Source: Alcaligenaceae bacterium
GTDB lineage: Bacteria; Pseudomonadota; Gammaproteobacteria; Burkholderiales; Burkholderiaceae_B
Direction: 5' to 3'
DNA: 41,657 nt
Assembly: GCA_947379755.1 (NCBI GenBank)
Contig: CANCOC010000023.1
Coordinates: 1-41,657, forward strand
Below the pieces are notes generated by a model that had not been told where the DNA came from, ran no database searches, and was given only the letters and a program-made list of their open reading frames with translations. Below are positions 25,851 through 34,483 of this stretch, piece by piece. Position 1 is the first letter of the stretch. Each line of letters starts with the position of its first letter. The position numbers and the translations under genes were made by a program.

Positions 25851-25874
25851 TGCACCAGAGTATTGTATGGTGCA
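25851..25874. promoter_or_regulatory. Palindrome between adc and the patatin gene
   Basis: TGCACCA (25851-25857) and TGGTGCA (25868-25874) form a perfect seven-base inverted repeat with a ten-base spacer, 22 bases before the patatin ATG and 134 before the adc start. It is a candidate operator for one or both divergent genes. Half-sites look like NtrC's, but the spacing is wrong for NtrC. Confidence 0.5.
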
Positions 25875-25895
25875 CTACAGCATTCAAGGTTCGAC

Positions 25896-27065
25896 ATGAA
25901 AAAAGTATTCAAGGTTCCAGACTACCCGTGCGTGGCACTCGTGCTGCAGGGTGGTGGCGCATTGGGCTCCTATCAGGCGGGCGTACTTGAAGGTCTGAGT
26001 GAAATCAAGTTGAAACCCACATGGCTGACGGGGATCTCAATTGGCGCACTGAACTGTGCAATTATTGCGGGAAATCCCCCCGGTCAGCGGATTAAAAAGC
26101 TGCGTGAGTTCTGGGAAACAATCTGTCAGCCGCCTTCGCCGGCAGCGCAGTCGTTGTCAACCCTCTATCAGTTGTTTGGACTGGCCTCGCAGACGGTAAA
26201 GGACCTCACGCTGGCCCAGACTGAACGAATGTTCGGATCTTATGCAGCGGCCCAGTCTATCCTCGAAGGGCAAAAGGGATTTTTTATGCCCAGGCCCATG
26301 GCCCCCGGTGGCGGATCCCCTGCGACGACCAGTTATTACGACACGACACCACTGATCGAAACTCTTGAAAAGTACGCTGATTTTGATCGCATTAATAACG
26401 GTGACATGCGCGTGTCCGTGGGGGCCACAAACGTTAAAAGTGGCAATTTTGTATATTTTGACAATACTGAAATGAAGCTTGGCCCTAAGCACTTTATTGC
26501 TTCAAGTTCATTGCCTCCTGGTTTTCCTGCGACAGAGATCGATGGCCAGTTTTATTGGGATGGAGGTTGCGTGTCGAACACGCCGCTTGAATATATCCTG
26601 AACACAAAGCCCCACATGGATACTCTGATTTTTCAGGTAGACCTGTGGAGTGCTCAGGGTGATCTACCGACCGATATATTTGAGGTGCTTGAGCGCCAAA
26701 AAGACATTCAGTACTCTAGCCGTACGCGCGAAGTGACGAATAAGATTTTTGAATTACAAACACTGCGCCAATTGTTGGCGGAAACACTTCAGCACGTGCC
26801 AGCGGCAGCGCGTAAAAAAGATCCATGGTTTGCCTTGATGCAAGAAAAGCTTTTTGGTGCCCGTTATAAGTGTATCCATATGATTTACAGGAATAAGCCG
26901 ACAGCCGGGCACTACAAAGACTTTGAGTTCAGTCATGAAACAATGACTTATCACTGGCAGACCGGACTCGACGATATGCGACGCACTCTGGAAAACCCAC
27001 ACTGCCTGGATCTTCCACCGTTAGGCGAGAGCTTTGTCACCTATGACGTACATCGCCATCAGTAA
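25896..27065 (+). CDS. Patatin-like phospholipase/hydrolase with C-terminal DUF3734-type region
   Basis: A 389-residue patatin-fold serine hydrolase. The oxyanion motif is [15 protein letters not shown] (16-30), the nucleophile is Ser48 in GISIG, and the dyad aspartate is Asp222 in [11 protein letters not shown]. The C-terminal ~150 residues (after [14 protein letters not shown]) resemble the DUF3734 extension I associate with patatins next to 3-hydroxybutyrate dehydrogenase genes in Burkholderiales. I used ATG 25896; an in-frame TTG at 25863 is less likely. Activity on a lipid or on polyhydroxybutyrate-related ester is possible, not shown. Its 3' end overlaps the convergent GntR gene by 29 bases. 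Confidence 0.87.
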   Translation: MKKVFKVPDYPCVALVLQGGGALGSYQAGVLEGLSEIKLKPTWLTGISIGALNCAIIAGNPPGQRIKKLREFWETICQPPSPAAQSLSTLYQLFGLASQTVKDLTLAQTERMFGSYAAAQSILEGQKGFFMPRPMAPGGGSPATTSYYDTTPLIETLEKYADFDRINNGDMRVSVGATNVKSGNFVYFDNTEMKLGPKHFIASSSLPPGFPATEIDGQFYWDGGCVSNTPLEYILNTKPHMDTLIFQVDLWSAQGDLPTDIFEVLERQKDIQYSSRTREVTNKIFELQTLRQLLAETLQHVPAAARKKDPWFALMQEKLFGARYKCIHMIYRNKPTAGHYKDFEFSHETMTYHWQTGLDDMRRTLENPHCLDLPPLGESFVTYDVHRHQ

Positions 27066-27765
27066 CTGTTACGCGCGCATGCTGGAGCATGGATAGTGTA
27101 ATTTCTCTGACCTTGGCCTTGCTGTGCTCGATGTGGGCGCGCAGCAGGGCTCTGGTCTGGAGGGCGTTCTGAGAAAGGATGGATTTTAAAATCGCAGTAT
27201 GCTCGAGATAGGTATCCTGGATTCTGTGCTGCTGCGTAAAGTCTAGTCTGCGCACCAGTCTGATACGTTCGGTAATGTCTGTGTGCGTGCGAGTGATTTC
27301 AGCGTTGCCAATCGCAGCTACAAGGCCATGATGAAACGACTCATCCAGGCTGCCGACTTCCGTTCCTACCAGAGGTATTGCCTGTGCATCAATATCCCAG
27401 GCGATCAACATGTGTTCGACTAACGTTCTGTGTTGATCAGATGCGCAGAGAATCTCTACGCAATGCGTTTCGATCAGTAATCTAAAGTCATAGAGCTCAT
27501 CTAGCTTTGCAAAATCAACGGATGCGACTTGCCAGCCAACTTTTGGAATAGGGGTGACATATCCTTCGTATTGCAGGCGTTGTAAGGCCTGCCTGAGAGG
27601 CGTGCGACTGACCTCAACAGTCCTGGACAAAATATTTTCAGATAAAAGCTGACCCGGCATCAGCTGAAAATTAAAAATTTGCTGCTTGATTGCCATATAG
27701 GCCTGCTCAGCCAGGTTGTTGGCACTTTTGCCAAGCGACCCAGTTAGTATCGCGGTGTCCATCAT
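27037..27765 (-). CDS. GntR-family transcriptional regulator, FCD subfamily
   Basis: A 242-residue regulator with a winged helix-turn-helix at ~16-75 (AYMAIKQQIFNFQLMPGQ, then SENILSRTVEVSRTPLRQAL) and a helical FCD ligand domain from ~80. Metal-type FCD residues may include Asp/His in SLDESFHHGL and the later EHTAIL, HIEHSK histidines. The start ATG 27765 overlaps the stop of the allophanate hydrolase gene (ATGA, 27762-27765), making it the last gene of that operon and probably its own regulator. Candidate operators stand upstream of the operon at 32117-32173. The 3' end overlaps the convergent patatin gene. Confidence 0.92.
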   Translation of the reverse strand: MMDTAILTGSLGKSANNLAEQAYMAIKQQIFNFQLMPGQLLSENILSRTVEVSRTPLRQALQRLQYEGYVTPIPKVGWQVASVDFAKLDELYDFRLLIETHCVEILCASDQHRTLVEHMLIAWDIDAQAIPLVGTEVGSLDESFHHGLVAAIGNAEITRTHTDITERIRLVRRLDFTQQHRIQDTYLEHTAILKSILSQNALQTRALLRAHIEHSKAKVREITLSMLQHARVTVTDGDVRHR

Positions 27766-29543
27766 GTTTGAGTCATGCCTGATATATACGCGCGCCAGCC
27801 GCCCAGATGGCTAATATTGCTCGCACGTTTAATGGCCCAGGGCTCGCAGATAAATCCTTTGACCCACGTGCCATCCGCCAGTTCGACAGACCCCAGGCCC
27901 AGGGGTGAGGGGATGAGTTGCAGGAATGAACCAAGATGATGGCTCGGCATTTCATAGACTTCAAGTTCGATCTGCGTGCCGGGTTCTGTCGTTCTGACAA
28001 GACCTGGCTTGGGCGGTATCGTGTCGGCAAGCGCATACAGTTGATAAAAAGCAGAGGTTGTTGTTCGCTGCACCAGCCGGCAGGCACGATCTGCCAGTTG
28101 TTGGTGCAATGGCATACCCTGCAAGTGAGCACCAACCACTGCAAGGCGGATGTTCAATTCGGTTGTTTTGAAGGGCTGGGCTGTTGGAGCGCCGGGCGGT
28201 AATGCCTGGCCTGACTGCCAATTGCATGCGAGTGCCAGGAGTGCCTGATCCGCACCTCCTGGTGCAATGAATGTCACGCCAAATGGCATTTGCGACGCGG
28301 TCAGGCCTGACGGCATTGCAATGGCAGACATTCCAAGCAAATTCACAAAGTTTGTATAGATACCCAGTTCGCTATTACGCAACACGGGATTCTCGGCGAC
28401 TTCCTGCAAGCTAGGATGCCGGGGCGAAGTTGGAACCATCAGCACGTCGCACTGCGACCAGATCGTCTGGACTGACACAGCAAGTTTCTTGAGCTGGTAG
28501 AGCGCCTCAAAACTGTCGGCTGCGGTGAAATGTTCAGCCTGTTGTACCACTGCGCGTACGGTTGGATCAACAGCTTCAGGTTGTGTGCTGAGCAAATTTT
28601 TGATGGTGACATAGCGTTCTGCCACCCAGGGGCCGTTGTAGAGCAAATCGGCAATCTGAATGAGTACGCTGAAATCGATGGCCTGGATGTGGGCACCCAT
28701 TGTTTGAGCATTCGAGATCGCTTGCGCAAACGACTGCTCGTATTGAGCATTGCCAAAAAACTCTGGTGCGGATGGGATGCCGATGCGCAGCGCTTGAGGA
28801 AAATCAGATGTCACAGCGTATGCAGGGTGATAACACGGTTCGCTGGCAATCTCTTGCGCAGAGGATTGCATCACTGCGAGTACGGCTTGCGCCTCTTGCG
28901 CCGTTCCAGCAAAAATCGAAACACAATCAAGTGTCTGACAGGCGGGCAATACACCTTCGATGCTGACGATCCCGGGAGTAGGCTTCATGCCGACTATATT
29001 GTTGAAGCCTGCAGGTACACGTCCGGATCCTGCGGTATCTGTACCCAGGCTAAAGCACACCAGCCCGCGCGCGACAACGGATGCTGAGCCAGAACTTGAG
29101 CCTCCACTCACATAAGTTGGATCAAAGGTGTTTGGCACTGCGCCGTATGGTGAACGTGTGCCAACCAGACCCGTCGCAAACTGGTCAAGATTGGTTTTTC
29201 CAATCAGGATGGCACCTGCATCCATCAGCTTTTGCACAGCGGTCGCCGTGCGAGTGGCGATGTGTGCAAAGGCCGGGCATGCGGCCGTGGTGACCCAACC
29301 CTCTACATCGATATTATCTTTGATCGCAAAGGGTATTCCGTGTAATGGCTGCGGCTGGCCGGTATTCTGTTCGAGTCTCAGCAGTTGTGCTTCGATTTGC
29401 TCAGCATTGCCCAGACATATCCAAGCGGGGTCTTGCTGCATCGCTTGCTCTGCACGCAGCAGATGTGTGATGTTTTCGATTAGAGCTCTAGGCTTTAGCG
29501 TTCCAGACCGATAGGCGCTTCTGAGTTCCATCAGATTCATCAT
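27762..29543 (-). CDS. atzF: Allophanate hydrolase
   Basis: A 593-residue amidase-signature enzyme that cleaves allophanate to ammonia and CO2. The catalytic triad is visible as Lys75 (AIKDNIDV), cis-Ser149 (GGSSSGSA) and Ser173 (GTDTAGSGR), with the same spacing I know for AtzF. The C-terminal ~125 residues (LNIRLAVVGAHLQGMPL to the end, with PSPLGLGSVELADG and CEPWA) are the AtzF-specific domain that decarboxylates the product. Both domains are complete. It overlaps the upstream ATPase gene and the downstream regulator by four bases each. No urea carboxylase, cyanuric acid or biuret hydrolase gene is adjacent, so the allophanate source lies elsewhere. Confidence 0.93.
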   Translation of the reverse strand: MMNLMELRSAYRSGTLKPRALIENITHLLRAEQAMQQDPAWICLGNAEQIEAQLLRLEQNTGQPQPLHGIPFAIKDNIDVEGWVTTAACPAFAHIATRTATAVQKLMDAGAILIGKTNLDQFATGLVGTRSPYGAVPNTFDPTYVSGGSSSGSASVVARGLVCFSLGTDTAGSGRVPAGFNNIVGMKPTPGIVSIEGVLPACQTLDCVSIFAGTAQEAQAVLAVMQSSAQEIASEPCYHPAYAVTSDFPQALRIGIPSAPEFFGNAQYEQSFAQAISNAQTMGAHIQAIDFSVLIQIADLLYNGPWVAERYVTIKNLLSTQPEAVDPTVRAVVQQAEHFTAADSFEALYQLKKLAVSVQTIWSQCDVLMVPTSPRHPSLQEVAENPVLRNSELGIYTNFVNLLGMSAIAMPSGLTASQMPFGVTFIAPGGADQALLALACNWQSGQALPPGAPTAQPFKTTELNIRLAVVGAHLQGMPLHQQLADRACRLVQRTTTSAFYQLYALADTIPPKPGLVRTTEPGTQIELEVYEMPSHHLGSFLQLIPSPLGLGSVELADGTWVKGFICEPWAIKRASNISHLGGWRAYISGMTQT

Positions 29544-30325
29544 GCCCGCATCTCACGCTGAAAGACGGCCAGCGCATGGGCTTTGGTCGCAATAAATTCT
29601 GGGTCGCTGACTGCCTCGGGTGCGCGCGGTTTAGCCATATCAAAATCCAGAAACTCCGCGATGCGTGTGGGACGACGTGTCAGTAATAAAATTTTGTCGG
29701 CCAGGAACACCGCATCCTCAAGATCGTGGGATACGATCATCATGGTCACGCCTGTGGCGAGATTGGCTTCTTGCAGCTTGGCGCGAATGAACAGGGTCAT
29801 CTCGAAATCGAGTGCAGAGAAGGGTTCGTCCAGAAATAGCACCTCAGGTCGCGTGGCAAGTGCACGCATGATGCACACAGTCTGCTGCTGTCCACCTGAT
29901 AATTCATAGGGATACAGCTTGAGATTGAATCTGATTTCAAACAAGGCAATGAGTTCATCGACGCGGCGTTTAACTTCGTCACGCTTGACACCACTGCGTT
30001 TGAGTGGATATGCAATATTGTCCCAGGCGCTCATCCAGGGAAAGAGCGCATCCCGATAGTTTTGAAATACATAACCTATGGATGTGTCTTTAAGCGATTT
30101 GCCGTCAAATAAAATCTGTCCGCCATCGATCGGCATCAGGCCTGCGATCATATTGATCAGTGTCGATTTGCCGCAGCCGTTGGGTCCGAAGATCGAAATG
30201 ATTTTCCCTTTCGGGATGTTCAGATCAAAGTCCTGATAAAGCGGTACGCCGCCAAAGGCTTTGTTCAGGCCGCGGATGGTGACATGCGTGCCGGGTGGTT
30301 GTGGTCGTTCAATAATTGTGCTCAT
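29540..30325 (-). CDS. ABC transporter ATPase, nitrate/sulfonate/taurine type
   Basis: A 261-residue nucleotide-binding subunit. Walker A is GPNGCGKST (47-55), the Q-loop YVFQNYRDALFPW, the signature LSGGQ (142-146), and Walker B VLFLDEPFSALD, with the switch histidine in VSHDLEDAVFLAD. The FPWMSAWDNI stretch after the Q-loop is typical of the SsuB/TauB/NrtD class. It overlaps the permease gene (ATGA, 30322-30325) and atzF (29540-29543). Serves the importer encoded just upstream. Confidence 0.94.
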   Translation of the reverse strand: MSTIIERPQPPGTHVTIRGLNKAFGGVPLYQDFDLNIPKGKIISIFGPNGCGKSTLINMIAGLMPIDGGQILFDGKSLKDTSIGYVFQNYRDALFPWMSAWDNIAYPLKRSGVKRDEVKRRVDELIALFEIRFNLKLYPYELSGGQQQTVCIMRALATRPEVLFLDEPFSALDFEMTLFIRAKLQEANLATGVTMMIVSHDLEDAVFLADKILLLTRRPTRIAEFLDFDMAKPRAPEAVSDPEFIATKAHALAVFQREMRA

Positions 30326-31092
30326 GCCTTGCCACTCCAGTGAATCAGGTGTTTTTCGAGCATCATGAACAACACATTCAGCGCATAACCAACGGCTCCT
30401 GTGATGATGATGGAGCTGTACATTTCCTTCACATTGAATACTTGCTGGGCATCAATGATGCGGTGTCCGAGTCCGTCCTCAGAGCCGATGAACATCTCGG
30501 CCACAATCACGATCACGAGTGCCATGGAGATCCCGCTGCGCAAGCCTACAAAGGTTTGAGGCAAGCTCTCCATCAGCAGGACGTCTTTAAATATATATCG
30601 CTTGGGAATGCCCATCGTGATCGCCGCCATGACGCGCGTCTTCTTTGCGTTCATGACACCGTAGGCGCTGTTGAACAGGATGACCAGTACCGCAGCAAAC
30701 GCCGCAATGGCAACCTTATTCAAGTCTGTAATCCCGAAAATGAGCAAGAATAAAGGGATTAGTGCCGAAGACGGTGTCGAACGAAAAAAGTCCACCAAAA
30801 ACTCAACACTGCGATAAATGGCCTGTGAGCTGCCCAGTGCAATTCCGAGCGGCACACCAATCACCGTTGCAACCCCAAATGCGTACAGTGTTCTTCTCAG
30901 GGTGGCGAACAGATCAATATTCATGGCACCAGTAATCAGTGAATGCCATAAGAACGCGAGCGTATCCATCGGAGGGGGCAGCAATACCGGTTTAACCCAT
31001 TTGGCTGAGATGGTGACTTCCCATAGGCCCAGCAATAGCAATGGCCCGATCAGCGGGAGAAATATGGCGAAGTTGATTTTTGGCAGACGCAT
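30322..31092 (-). CDS. ABC transporter permease, nitrate/sulfonate/taurine type
   Basis: A 256-residue inner-membrane subunit with about six helices. The N-terminus (FAIFLPLIGPLLLLGLWEVT) is the first helix, LLPPPMDT follows, and the coupling loop is MGIPKRYIFKDVLLMESLPQTFVGLRSGISMALVIVIVAE, split over residues ~170-210. FFRSTPSSALIPLFLLIFG is the family's conserved loop. I start it at ATG 31092, four bases after the binding-protein stop; the frame also offers ATG 31125, inside the upstream gene. It overlaps the ATPase gene by four bases. Confidence 0.92.
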   Translation of the reverse strand: MRLPKINFAIFLPLIGPLLLLGLWEVTISAKWVKPVLLPPPMDTLAFLWHSLITGAMNIDLFATLRRTLYAFGVATVIGVPLGIALGSSQAIYRSVEFLVDFFRSTPSSALIPLFLLIFGITDLNKVAIAAFAAVLVILFNSAYGVMNAKKTRVMAAITMGIPKRYIFKDVLLMESLPQTFVGLRSGISMALVIVIVAEMFIGSEDGLGHRIIDAQQVFNVKEMYSSIIITGAVGYALNVLFMMLEKHLIHWSGKA

Positions 31093-31096
31093 CGGG

Positions 31097-32083
31097 TCAG
31101 GCACCAAACAAGAGTGATTTGACATCAACTTTCTGGGTGAAAATTTTGCGTTCGGTGAACACGTCAAAATATTTCTGGAACGCAGCGATGTCTGAGGGGG
31201 TAAATTCGTCATACATCACAAAATTTGCGATTGGAACATCCTTGGCAATCGACGCATCAATGGACGTAAAGCGATCCAGTGAGGGCCGTGAGGCATCAGG
31301 ATTCTTCCTGACAAAATCCACGCCTTTAGCGTAGGCTGCCAGGAACTTTTTCACATCTTCCGGACGTTCTTTTATCAGCGTCGTGACCAGGGCGGCGGTG
31401 CCACCAAACCATGGTGCCTTCGCGTCATCCAATACATATTTTGAGATCACCCCTGTTTCTAGTACTTTGCTCTGTCCTTTGACGCGACCAATGGTACCGC
31501 TTGGCTCAAGTGTGTAGACCGCATCAATCTGGCCTGCGACTAGCGCAGGCACGTGCTGTCCGACGGGGAGTTCGATGGGCTTGATATCTCCGAGGCCATT
31601 CTTTTCAAGAATGATTTTTGTCAGTACAACGTTCTGGATACCAGGTCCGCAGGCGACGCGGGCCCCTTTCAAGTCTTTGATGGCTGTCGCTTTGCTATCC
31701 ATCGGCACCAGAAATTCATCCAGAACGTATTGTTCATTTGAGGGGTTGGAACAAATGATTTTGAATAAGTTGGGCGACGTGATTTCACCTAGTGCGAGCG
31801 CGGCAGATGCTGTGCCATTTGCAGAGCCATGAATACGGCCTGCCACCATGGCTTCAACGATTTGCGAGGGGCTGGCAAATTTCACACCTTCAACATCCAG
31901 GCCTACTTCTTTGAAGTAGCCTTTTTCAAGTGCGACATAAAAAGGCAGTCCGGCTGCGATCGGCCAGTAACCAATCAGAATTTTTTCACCCGCTGCCCGC
32001 GAGAGTCCAGGCAGGGCAGAGAGCAGGGCGGTGCCTGCACCCATGCTTAACAGCTGTCGACGGCGAATCATTGTCTGGCGCAT
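31097..32083 (-). CDS. ABC transporter substrate-binding protein with Tat-like signal (NMT1/SsuA type)
   Basis: A 328-residue periplasmic receptor. The N-terminus has IRRRQLLSMGAGTALLSALP, a twin-arginine-like motif and hydrophobic core ending near SRAAG. The mature start EKILIGYWPIAAGLPFYVALEKGYFKEVGLDVE is the SsuA/TauA/NMT1 pattern, kept here as fragments GYWPIAAG and EKGYFKEVGLD. ATG 32083 is chosen because AAGGA lies seven bases upstream. It heads the operon with permease, ATPase, atzF and a GntR regulator; a nitrogen-rich amide such as biuret, a ureide or a similar compound is a reasonable ligand guess, but unproven. Confidence 0.92.
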   Translation of the reverse strand: MRQTMIRRRQLLSMGAGTALLSALPGLSRAAGEKILIGYWPIAAGLPFYVALEKGYFKEVGLDVEGVKFASPSQIVEAMVAGRIHGSANGTASAALALGEITSPNLFKIICSNPSNEQYVLDEFLVPMDSKATAIKDLKGARVACGPGIQNVVLTKIILEKNGLGDIKPIELPVGQHVPALVAGQIDAVYTLEPSGTIGRVKGQSKVLETGVISKYVLDDAKAPWFGGTAALVTTLIKERPEDVKKFLAAYAKGVDFVRKNPDASRPSLDRFTSIDASIAKDVPIANFVMYDEFTPSDIAAFQKYFDVFTERKIFTQKVDVKSLLFGA

Positions 32084-32116
32084 AGTATTTCCTTTGGTCT
32101 GTTGACTTTGAAAGGT

Positions 32117-32135
32117 GTTTGACTGAGCGTCAAAC
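32117..32135. promoter_or_regulatory. Perfect inverted repeat in the operon leader
   Basis: GTTTGAC (32117-32123) and GTCAAAC (32129-32135) form a perfect seven-base inverted repeat with spacer TGAGC, 34 bases before the binding-protein ATG. No U-run follows leftward, so an operator is more likely than a terminator. Confidence 0.6.
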
Positions 32136-32146
32136 TGATGTACTAG

Positions 32147-32173
32147 CTTGTATGCAAGCAAATTGCATGCCAG
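32147..32173. promoter_or_regulatory. Paired GntR-type operator candidates
   Basis: CTTGTATGCAAG (32147-32158) and ATTGCATGCCAG (32162-32173) are near-palindromes with centres 15 bases apart. They also combine into ATGCAA-N5-TTGCAT. TTGNATNCAA-like sites are typical of FCD-type GntR regulators, one of which ends this operon. Confidence 0.5.
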
Positions 32174-32265
32174 ACAGGTCAGCAAAGGAGAGATGCAGGC
32201 GCAGACGGCTTCGCGCAGAGAAATGAAAGAATGAGGTGTGCGAGAACGTCATCTGTGTGCACGAA

Positions 32266-32296
32266 TCTGGTGCGTGCGAGAGGCATGCGCACCAGA
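32266..32296. repeat. Inverted repeat after the FUSC gene
   Basis: TCTGGTGCG (32266-32274) and CGCACCAGA (32288-32296) are perfect complements with a 13-base spacer, 19 bases beyond the leftward FUSC stop. No U-tract follows in either direction, so it may stabilise a 3' end or bind a protein rather than terminate. Confidence 0.6.
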
Positions 32297-32314
32297 CAGG
32301 CGAGCCTGACGGAT

Positions 32315-34483
32315 CTAGACTTGAACTGCGAGCAACTCCTGTTGCACGTGATGCACAGAGCGTTGCAGCTGTTTCATTGGGTAGGTGAGGTCGGGATATT
32401 TATTTTCTGTCACGACTTGTGGCAATGGTTCAAGCGGTTCAGTGGGCCCGGTCGATGAGGTGTCTCCGAGTGCAGGCATTAAGGCAGCCAGATGTTCAGT
32501 CACTTCCTGCGGTGCCTCAGGCATCGCGATCAGTGTGTTCATGACTGCTGCGATCTGGGAAGCCAGCATATGGCTCTGAATCAGCAGGTTGTTAAACTCC
32601 GCCACATGACGCTGCCTGGACTCAGGTTCGAGCATCATCCGGTAAAAAGCTCCGGCAAAATTACTGAAGGCAACATGTACATTCTTGCGTGCGAGTCGCC
32701 AATTCAGATCAGCCTGTTGAGTGGCCGGGTGTTGCAAATCACGACTCGCAGCGTCTCGGGCCTCAAGGTAGAGCAGGCCGGACTGGAGATACGTGCGGTT
32801 GGCCACCACCGCCGCTTTGGCCAGTGAGGGCATGAACTGGGATTCCCACCAGGGCAGAAAATAACTGCACGCAAAGCAGACGATCGAACCTACGATCGTA
32901 TCAAGTGCACGATCGGCAATCACGGTCGATGAACCAGGATCAATAAAATGAAATGCAAGCAACACCGCAGTTGTATTGAATGCAGATGCAGCCATGTAAT
33001 TGATCTGAATCATGCTGGCACCGATAATGGTGATCACAATCATCAGTGCCAGCAGCCAGCCTGGGTCCTGTGTGCTGTAGAGAATCCCGAAGGCGGCTGC
33101 GCAGCCGATCATCGTGCCAAATAGTCGCCAGCCGTTGCGCTGTCGCGTCAGGGCAAAACCCGGCTTCATGATGATGAGTACCGTCAGCAAAATCCAGTAG
33201 CCCTGGCGGGCCAGGACTGGAATCAGCGTAGACAGGGTCATGGCGATTCCGACTGCGAGCGTGACGCGCAGGGCATACCGGCAAAAAGGCGAATCGAGTC
33301 GCAGATTGCTCGTGAGCATACCGAGGCGAAACTGATCACGCGACAAGAACTGACTCAACGAATTATTCATGTCCACAGCATGAATGGGCTGCGTGTCTTT
33401 TGCGCCCCTTGTGAATTCGGCCATCCGGTCAACCATACGTGCGCTCAGTCTGAGACGGCGCACAATTTCGACGCATAGCCTGTACACATCAGGATCGCTG
33501 GTGGAAAAACCATTGACCTGCATGAGCTGGACTTCATATTCCAGGGCGCGCAGCTCTGCCTTGACGCTGCTGCGACGTCTGACGCGGCGATTACGCGATA
33601 CGGCGAGCGCAATGCGCTCAATGTCCTGGGACATTTTGCCCAGGGCGTCACGCATGAACAGCAGAGCATCAGAATCGCCAAGCGCTTTTCGTAGCAGCAC
33701 GTAATCCGTTCGCGTAGCCACCAGCGTGTCGAGAATACCGATCATCTCGATAAACAGATTCCACAGCATGATGCGGCGTGGATCCCGTTTGCTTGACTCT
33801 GTCGAAAGTCCCCTGAGCACCATGTCGCGTGCGGCCTGGTGTTTTTCAGTCATGTCTGACTGGCAGGCAATGAGCGCACGATAACTCGTGTCCAGATCGC
33901 CATCGAGGTTATACATGTCTGCGCGTCGCGCAATGTAGTCTGCCGTTGAAAACAGCGCCACGGATAACGCCTGCTCTTTTTCGCGCATGATCATGACGCG
34001 GCTGACCAGGTAGCTAAATAGGGTGTAAAACAACCCGCCACCCACCGAAGTGAGTGAATGAAGCCAGACTTCGTCGGTGGTCAGCGGCGAGTGCATGGTG
34101 ACAGTCATGAGTAGCAGGCAGGCAAAACCAATCTGACCGCCTTTTTTGCCGTATACCGAAAGCATGGAAAAAAAGAAGCATTGTCCGATCACGGCAAACC
34201 AGATCAGCAGCGGGTGCGAGGAGGCCAGTCCGGTGATGGTGACCGTGACGGCGCCAAGCATCGCGCCCCCGAGCATTTCGCGTCCCCGGTGTTCGTGTGG
34301 GCCGGGCTGATCGATAAACGCCACACACAAGGCGCCAAACGTTGCCACCAGACCTGCCGAATACCATCCAAACAGACCGCCCAGCACCATAATGGGCAGC
34401 AGGGTGCCTGCCGCGCGCCGAATCCCACTATAAAAATGGTGACTGTATATAAAGCGCTGAATATGGTTAATGCGGATGTCCAT
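32315..34483 (-). CDS. FUSC-family inner-membrane protein (YccS/YhfK-like)
   Basis: A 722-residue membrane protein with two hydrophobic blocks. The first, residues ~22-165, has about six helices (PIMVLGGLFGWYSAGL; LLIWFAVIGQCFFFSML). The second, ~400-530, contains GYWILLTVLIIMKPGFALTR, the FUSC core, and further helices. A ~230-residue cytosolic helical region with many Arg lies between (SRNRRVRRRSSVKAEL), and a ~180-residue cytosolic tail ends the protein. Family members such as AaeB export aromatic acids, but YccS-type proteins have no settled role. The start ATG 34483 lacks a clear ribosome site. It is divergent from ilvI and apparently monocistronic. Confidence 0.88.
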   Translation of the reverse strand: MDIRINHIQRFIYSHHFYSGIRRAAGTLLPIMVLGGLFGWYSAGLVATFGALCVAFIDQPGPHEHRGREMLGGAMLGAVTVTITGLASSHPLLIWFAVIGQCFFFSMLSVYGKKGGQIGFACLLLMTVTMHSPLTTDEVWLHSLTSVGGGLFYTLFSYLVSRVMIMREKEQALSVALFSTADYIARRADMYNLDGDLDTSYRALIACQSDMTEKHQAARDMVLRGLSTESSKRDPRRIMLWNLFIEMIGILDTLVATRTDYVLLRKALGDSDALLFMRDALGKMSQDIERIALAVSRNRRVRRRSSVKAELRALEYEVQLMQVNGFSTSDPDVYRLCVEIVRRLRLSARMVDRMAEFTRGAKDTQPIHAVDMNNSLSQFLSRDQFRLGMLTSNLRLDSPFCRYALRVTLAVGIAMTLSTLIPVLARQGYWILLTVLIIMKPGFALTRQRNGWRLFGTMIGCAAAFGILYSTQDPGWLLALMIVITIIGASMIQINYMAASAFNTTAVLLAFHFIDPGSSTVIADRALDTIVGSIVCFACSYFLPWWESQFMPSLAKAAVVANRTYLQSGLLYLEARDAASRDLQHPATQQADLNWRLARKNVHVAFSNFAGAFYRMMLEPESRQRHVAEFNNLLIQSHMLASQIAAVMNTLIAMPEAPQEVTEHLAALMPALGDTSSTGPTEPLEPLPQVVTENKYPDLTYPMKQLQRSVHHVQQELLAVQV

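Noticed and set aside
25851..25874. NtrC binding site between adc and the patatin gene
   Set aside because: Half-sites resemble NtrC arms, but the central spacing is about seven bases too long and no sigma-54 promoter was seen.
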